DNA from: Candidatus Cloacimonadota bacterium
GTDB lineage: Bacteria; Cloacimonadota; Cloacimonadia; Cloacimonadales; Cloacimonadaceae
Length of the DNA stretch: 6,684 bases
NCBI GenBank assembly: GCA_027318525.1
Contig: DAHVPA010000107.1
Coordinates: 1 to 6,684 of the forward strand
Direction: 5' to 3'
Both the position numbers and the translations under genes were made by a program. Under the pieces are notes generated by a model, which saw only the letters and a list, made by a program, of their open reading frames with translations, ran no database searches and was not told where the DNA came from. Below, piece after piece: positions 6,301-6,684 of this stretch; position 1 is the stretch's first letter; each line of letters begins with the position of its first letter.

Positions 6301-6684
6301 GTGGTCAGGGTAGGAACTATAACGCCCATAGAAGTAGCCTGGCTGCCTGCCAAAGGACTGGTGGTCAGGTAGTTGGCAGAGCCGCCTGTTCCGTTATAGG
6401 AGTAGATTTTGTAATAATAAGTGGTGCTTGGGTTAAGAGGTGTATCTGTAAAGGAAACACCGCTTCCGCTGAAGACGACTGTGCCATCGCCAAGTGAGGC
6501 TCCGGCAGCATAGCCTGTTCCGTCCACAGGGTCGGTGGTGGGAGCAGAACCGTCTTTCCTGACGGCTATGTAATTATCAGCCACAGGGCTGGCAGCAGTG
6601 AAAGCCACGCCGATGGATGTGGTGGTAACGCCGCTGAAAACTATGGATGTAGGCTGAGCGGTGGGTTCGGTAGCCATGGAAGCT
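120..6684 (-). CDS. Giant multidomain extracellular endonuclease I protein with Fn3-like, LTD and OB-like modules (5' partial)
   Basis: A single uninterrupted frame runs from the right edge to a TAA stop at 120-122. Counting from the in-frame ATG at 6675-6677, 2185 residues are visible. Domain order by residue: A1 3-113, B1 121-216, C1 219-322, AGDIAI domain 334-546, A2 547-657, endonuclease I 664-907, B2 909-1004, C2 1007-1110, lectin-like 1121-1341, three Ig-like repeats 1342-1660, LTD 1661-1838, CHB_HEX_C-like 1840-1918, OB-like 1919-2111, Fn3-like 2112-2185. Endonuclease I enzymes are metal-dependent, non-specific nucleases, usually secreted or periplasmic, so the inferred role is degradation of extracellular DNA. 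The composition (Thr/Ser/Gly/Ala-rich, five cysteines, no membrane segment) fits an exported protein. The ATG is probably internal: it lies seven bases from the edge, the frame stays open upstream (Ala-Ser before Met), and module A begins there without a signal peptide. The gene appears to be last in its transcript, given the terminator just downstream. Confidence 0.93.
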   Translation of the reverse strand, partial: ASMATEPTAQPTSIVFSGVTTTSIGVAFTAASPVADNYIAVRKDGSAPTTDPVDGTGYAAGASLGDGTVVFSGSGVSFTDTPLNPSTTYYYKIYSYNGTGGSANYLTTSPLAGSQATSMGVIVPTLTTVAVSAITDTSGTSGGSISADGGASITAKGVCWNTTGSPTIADSHTSDGTGMDAFVSSLNPLTANTQYFVRAYATNSAGTGYGNEVSFTTLKSEPAAHVTSFAAGTTTSGTIPLTWVDATADGYLIKGSTVSAFDIVPPVDGVSESWSTLVHTVAQGTQTYTFTGLEQSTTYYFKIYPYTNSGTNINYLIGGVVPSVTAATAAATAALYAGDIAIIALNTDTTKSMVFAALAEIPANTTITFTDNAWSTETGPFLTNEGYIQWSHTSSVAAGTTITISMPTTYTASIGSVTTNSSFNCAAAGDQVIAFEGTWTERPTEASDSRFLYAFSTEAFVNTGTVTTNTSYLPVALTGYSVAMTTSTAEVDNAYFANGATAQTAVSVTGTKAELLALFNDPALYYHDDAAALTFPTYTITVGTGAPVTEPTAQPTALTFSAVGSNSFTVSYTAANPAVDGYLAVRKTGSAPTTNPTDFTSYVVGNTLGDGVVVYRGSSTSFSQASLSPSTTYYYKIYSFNGAGSATDYLVTSPLAGSQTTTASDPFGGYYTSVTGLSGAALKAGLHTLSKNNHTTVFSYTATTDQLKYTDEDPNNANNIIEQYTGWSVPKTEYNTGVSGWNKEHTWSDSHGIEGDLPAYSDLHHLRPSDSTVNSAKGNRDFDEGTTPYTDASPYGSYSGVTGCYLSTNIWEPRETEKGDIARMMFYMDTRYEGTDSSMLYNLTLSEDVFSQTYADSLYARLSTLIAWHNADPPDAWEMRRNDRIQERQGNRNPFIDHPEYVTSIWGGGSAPSITTAAITAISYTTATSGGEVVDAGSAAVTARGVCWNTTGSPTIADSNTSDGTGIGTFVSSLTSLSAGTLYYVRAYATNSVDTSYGNELTFTTLRNEPAAHVTAFAAGTTTTSSIPLTWTDSDAQSYLIKGSSVSYAAITAPTDGVAEADGALVYNVAQGVQTYTFTGLTENTTYYFQIYPYNNTGANVNYKTDGTVPQASGLTLTTVSNLLLEENFDYTAGTYLHDNGWAIHSGTTNFILVANDNLTYPDYASITGNSAVTIASGEDLNRSFATQSSGSVYSSFLINLTSFPGTSTDYVFHLGPNPIGTDFKGRVFAQKDGSNNVRFGLAKGTTTPVYTNYSYALGTTYLITMKYKIVDGATNDSVFMWVNPAITAFEPAPQLTATDISSVDAASIGAVAIRQGSNSPVFKIDGIRVATSWADLFPTGTTLATIGTLTPFTAVVGTPSAAQHYTITGSGLTSNVTVTAPTGFQLSLDESVWTSSVSVTQTGGIANDVVYVRFNPAAGIVYSGNISHTATGADPVYVAVSGNGYTGEIIVTGTILPFTTISGTPSASQSYTLTGSNLGNFIDINVTAPFEIADPASMVWGSTLQMIPTYNDAILVRYNPTLAGTDTGTIVHTIDGGEADTVFIALSGTANSPEPSLVVEHAALTFAAKQGQSSAPQSNTVTGANLSGSITIASSGQYTFSATQGGSYTNPYQITSGYNGVSTFWIKFNPTSMGTFNDTIILTSGASADTITVVSYGLDPSATYATDLFFSEYIEGSSNNKAIEIFNGTGHPVDLSDYTVYLYSNGSTSGSNPVYMTGTLANNDVYIIANPGANASILALADVTSTVTYYNGDDALAIYKESTASHVDIFGRIGEDPGSLWGTAPLTTVNQTLIRKSNVFGGVTVNPDTLFPTLATEWDAYAVDYIDNLGTHAFYPGAVQASAPTIAPTPGLQTAPVMVTITTTQAGGVTRYTTDGSDPTQLSPAYSAPFQITATTVVKAITFASGFAPSPIVSANYFYATDIPDIATLRAQTTGLTHYYKLTGEAILTLKSTTRNTKYIQDATGAILIDDFAGAITTPYNLGDGITGIIGTLGFYANMLQFTPAADPGAATSTGNTITPQDVTLLNLDTTYQAKLVRLSGVTISATGSFAGTTNYTIADSSGTGVLRTHYADLDYVGTPIPTTPKTIVGVVLQFNTTMQFVPRSLAEFTDGTAPDAPINVTITVAGTDLQLDWDNDPTITSWNIYSCDLSDGTFTLRGTSSTNSYVLTGDGATYSQRFYYVTANR
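345..923 (-). other. OB-fold-like domain (DUF5689-like)
   Basis: Residues 1919-2111 have an OB-type pattern: DIATLRAQ, then HYYKLTGEAILTLK, KYIQDATGAILIDD (1957-1970), YNLGDGITGIIGTLGFYANMLQF, and later a second set with LVRLSGVTIS, YTIADSSGTGVLRT and IVGVVLQFNTTMQFVPRS. The repetition of 'strand - IxD.(T/S)G..L - IxG' suggests two OB-like barrels in tandem. OB-folds next to an LTD occur in other extracellular nucleases and may contact nucleic acid. Direct DNA binding here is inference; the family name is from memory. Confidence 0.6.
924..1160 (-). other. Chitobiase/beta-hexosaminidase C-terminal-like domain
   Basis: Residues 1840-1918 carry the hallmarks of the CHB_HEX_C family: an APTIAPTPG start, VTRYTTDGSDPTQLSPAYSAP (core TRYTTDGSDPT, 1869-1879), then TVVKAITFASGFAPSPIVSANY. 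This small beta-sandwich is usually an accessory module on secreted hydrolases, with presumed carbohydrate or surface binding. It sits between the LTD and the OB-like domain with almost no linker. Confidence 0.82.
1164..1697 (-). other. Lamin-tail domain (LTD)
   Basis: Residues 1661-1838 match the bacterial LTD pattern closely: LFFSEYIEGSSNNKAIEIFNG (1667-1687), VDLSDYTVYLYSNG, LANNDVYIIANP, NGDDALAIYK (1750-1759), the DIFGRIGEDPG segment then WG, TLIRKSNV, and the EWDAY...NLGTH ending. Bacterial LTDs are often found in secreted nucleases, for example next to the exonuclease/phosphatase domain of ExeM-type extracellular DNases, and are thought to bind surfaces or nucleic acids. Its presence here, together with an endonuclease I domain, supports a role in extracellular DNA degradation. 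Confidence 0.88.
1698..2654 (-). repeat. Three divergent Ig-like beta-sandwich repeats
   Basis: Residues 1342-1447, 1448-1553 and 1556-1660 are three tandem domains of about 105 residues. Each has a 'G.P.S..Q.YT.TG..L' type start (VVGTPSAAQHYTITGSGL; ISGTPSASQSYTLTGSNL; KQGQSSAPQSNTVTGANL). Each also has a central strand (VYVRFNP, ILVRYNP, FWIKFNP) and a closing segment such as GTIVHTIDG...VFIALSG. The first two are the closest pair and the third is more diverged. Domains of this kind are common stalk modules in Bacteroidota-type secreted enzymes. I infer a spacer function. Confidence 0.75.
2655..3317 (-). other. Concanavalin/LamG-like beta-sandwich domain
   Basis: Residues 1121-1341 open LLEENFDYTAGTYLHDNGW, a pattern I associate with the start of lectin/LamG-like jelly-roll domains in secreted proteins ('ENFDY..G..L...GW'). 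Later landmarks are a YSSFLINL strand, KGRVFAQKDGSNNVRFGL, a TYLITMKYKIVDG strand, a DSVFMWVNP turn, and the closing FKIDGIRVATSW strand typical of the last beta-strand of such domains. Carbohydrate or surface binding is the usual role of this fold. The ligand cannot be read from the sequence. Confidence 0.65.
3348..3659 (-). repeat. Fn3-like module C, copy 2 (C2)
   Basis: Residues 1007-1110 are the second copy of module C, offset from copy 1 by exactly 788 residues, the same offset as B2 from B1. Conserved landmarks are EPAAHVT, IPLTW, YLIKGS, VAQG and the QTYTFTGL...TTYYF strand. It leads through a short Thr/Ser linker into the lectin-like domain. Confidence 0.8.
3666..3953 (-). repeat. Fn3-like module B, copy 2 (B2)
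   Basis: Residues 909-1004 are the second copy of module B. They share an unbroken 13-residue GVCWNTTGSPTIA core with copy 1 plus the YVRAYATNS strand and the FTTL end. It follows the nuclease domain after a short GGGSAP hinge, which is consistent with the nuclease being a separately folding unit placed between modules A and B. It has a single cysteine (945) at the same alignment position as Cys157 in copy 1. Confidence 0.8.
3957..4688 (-). other. Endonuclease I catalytic domain (EndA/NucM/Vvn family, Pfam Endonuclease_1)
   Basis: Residues 664-907 carry the family's signatures in the right order: WNKEHTW (739-745), SDLHHLRPSD followed by VN and KGNRDF (759-780), KGDIARMMFYMDTRY (816-830), WHNADPPDAWE (866-876) and RQGNRNPFIDHPEYV (886-900). 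In characterised members such as Vvn, the Glu-His pair of the first motif supplies a metal ligand and the general base, and a downstream Asn completes the metal site. Here the pair is Glu742-His743, and Asn772 or Asn777 are the candidate Asn ligands. About 244 residues is a full-length catalytic domain, with no stop or frameshift, so it should be active. One departure is Ser746 after the EHTW motif, where I recall many relatives having Pro. Cys802 is the only cysteine, so there is no internal disulfide. Confidence 0.93.
4707..5039 (-). repeat. Fn3-like module A, copy 2 (A2)
   Basis: Residues 547-657 are the second copy of module A, identical to A1 at the TEPTAQPT start, the PSTTYYYKIYS strand and the SPLAGSQ end. 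DNA similarity is also visible: the + strand segments beginning near 4711 and 6343 both open ctgcctgcca and share long stretches further on, so the duplication is recognisable at nucleotide level. The endonuclease I domain begins just after this copy, whereas module B directly follows copy 1. Confidence 0.8.
5040..5678 (-). other. Uncharacterised beta-rich 'AGDIAI' domain
   Basis: Residues 334-546 begin YAGDIAIIALNTD and continue MVFAALAEIPANTTITFTDN followed by AW, then EGYIQW, GDQVIAFEGTW and a C-terminal ALFNDPALYYHDD segment. I recognise the N-terminal pattern (AGDIA..., IPA.TTI.FTDN.W) as recurrent in hypothetical secreted bacterial proteins, but I know of no assigned function. The strand pattern and the 'GDQVIAFEGT' stretch loosely resemble lamin-tail-type beta-sandwiches, which is only an inference. 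It is unrelated in sequence to the A, B and C modules on either side. It has one cysteine (423). Confidence 0.6.
5712..6023 (-). repeat. Fn3-like module C, copy 1 (C1)
   Basis: Residues 219-322 start EPAAHVTxFAAGTTT, continue with IPLTW and YLIKGS, and end with the Fn3-type strand QTYTFTGLxxxTTYYFKIYPY. The module aligns gap-free to residues 1007-1110 (C2), about 67 of 104 identical by hand count. It is followed by a short Thr/Ala-rich linker (323-333) leading into the AGDIAI domain. It is a probable structural or binding module with no enzymatic motif. Confidence 0.8.
6030..6317 (-). repeat. Fn3-like module B, copy 1 (B1)
   Basis: Residues 121-216 hold a module with the central signature GVCWNTTGSPTIADS followed by TSDGTG, then FVSSL and a YFVRAYATNSxGTxYGNE strand ending FTTL. 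This form is common in large secreted proteins of Bacteroidota and related phyla, and is often scored as a divergent Fn3 domain. It aligns gap-free to residues 909-1004 (B2), 62 of 96 identical by hand count. It follows A1 directly after a seven-residue linker and holds a single unpaired cysteine (157). Confidence 0.8.
6339..6671 (-). repeat. Fn3-like module A, copy 1 (A1)
   Basis: Residues 3-113 form an Fn3-like beta-sandwich module that starts TEPTAQPT and ends SPLAGSQ. It contains AVRKxGSAPTT, LGDG and the PSTTYYYKIYSYNG strand typical of Fn3 F/G strands in environmental surface proteins. It aligns without gaps to residues 547-657 (A2), with 69 of 111 positions identical by hand count. The role is probably spacing or adhesion; no catalytic motif is present. 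The in-frame Met two residues before the module is very likely not the protein start. Confidence 0.8.

Noticed and set aside
3666..6671. Possible mobile element or CRISPR array, suggested by repeated DNA
   Set aside because: The repeats are long, diverged, in frame and encode homologous protein modules at about 62-65% identity. There are no short identical repeats with spacers, no inverted ends and no transposase.
6675..6677. ATG as the true start of the large gene
   Set aside because: The frame is open upstream to the edge, no signal peptide follows, and the Met sits at a module boundary. It is treated as internal.

Overview
The window is almost entirely one very large minus-strand gene. 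It runs off the right edge and ends at a TAA stop (120-122), followed by a strong intrinsic terminator (68-98). The visible part encodes 2185 residues, plus two more in-frame codons, of a secreted-type mosaic protein. The first in-frame Met lies inside a repeat module, so it is probably not the true start. The N-terminus, including any signal peptide, is outside the window.

N- to C-terminal layout (right to left on the + strand): Fn3-like modules A1-B1-C1; an uncharacterised beta-rich 'AGDIAI' domain; module A2; a complete endonuclease I (EndA/NucM/Vvn family) catalytic domain; modules B2-C2; a concanavalin/LamG-like domain; three Ig-like beta-sandwich repeats; a lamin-tail domain (LTD); a chitobiase/hexosaminidase C-terminal-like domain; an OB-fold-like domain; and a C-terminal Fn3-like domain ending in FYYVTANR. 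A, B and C are a duplicated set at about 62-65% identity by hand count. The nuclease sits exactly at the A/B junction of the second set.

The best reading is a giant extracellular or surface-associated DNase. Its nuclease domain would cut environmental or biofilm DNA, and the LTD, OB-like, CHB_HEX_C-like and Fn3/Ig parts would hold it to DNA, polysaccharide or the cell surface. That role is inferred from domain content. The domain mix, high Thr/Ser/Gly/Ala content and roughly 50% GC suggest a Gram-negative bacterium of the Bacteroidota/FCB type. The Fn3-type C-terminus recalls Cloacimonadota proteins, but this placement is tentative. I see no other gene, RNA gene, mobile element or CRISPR array. 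The plus-strand open frames are antisense shadows of the large gene.
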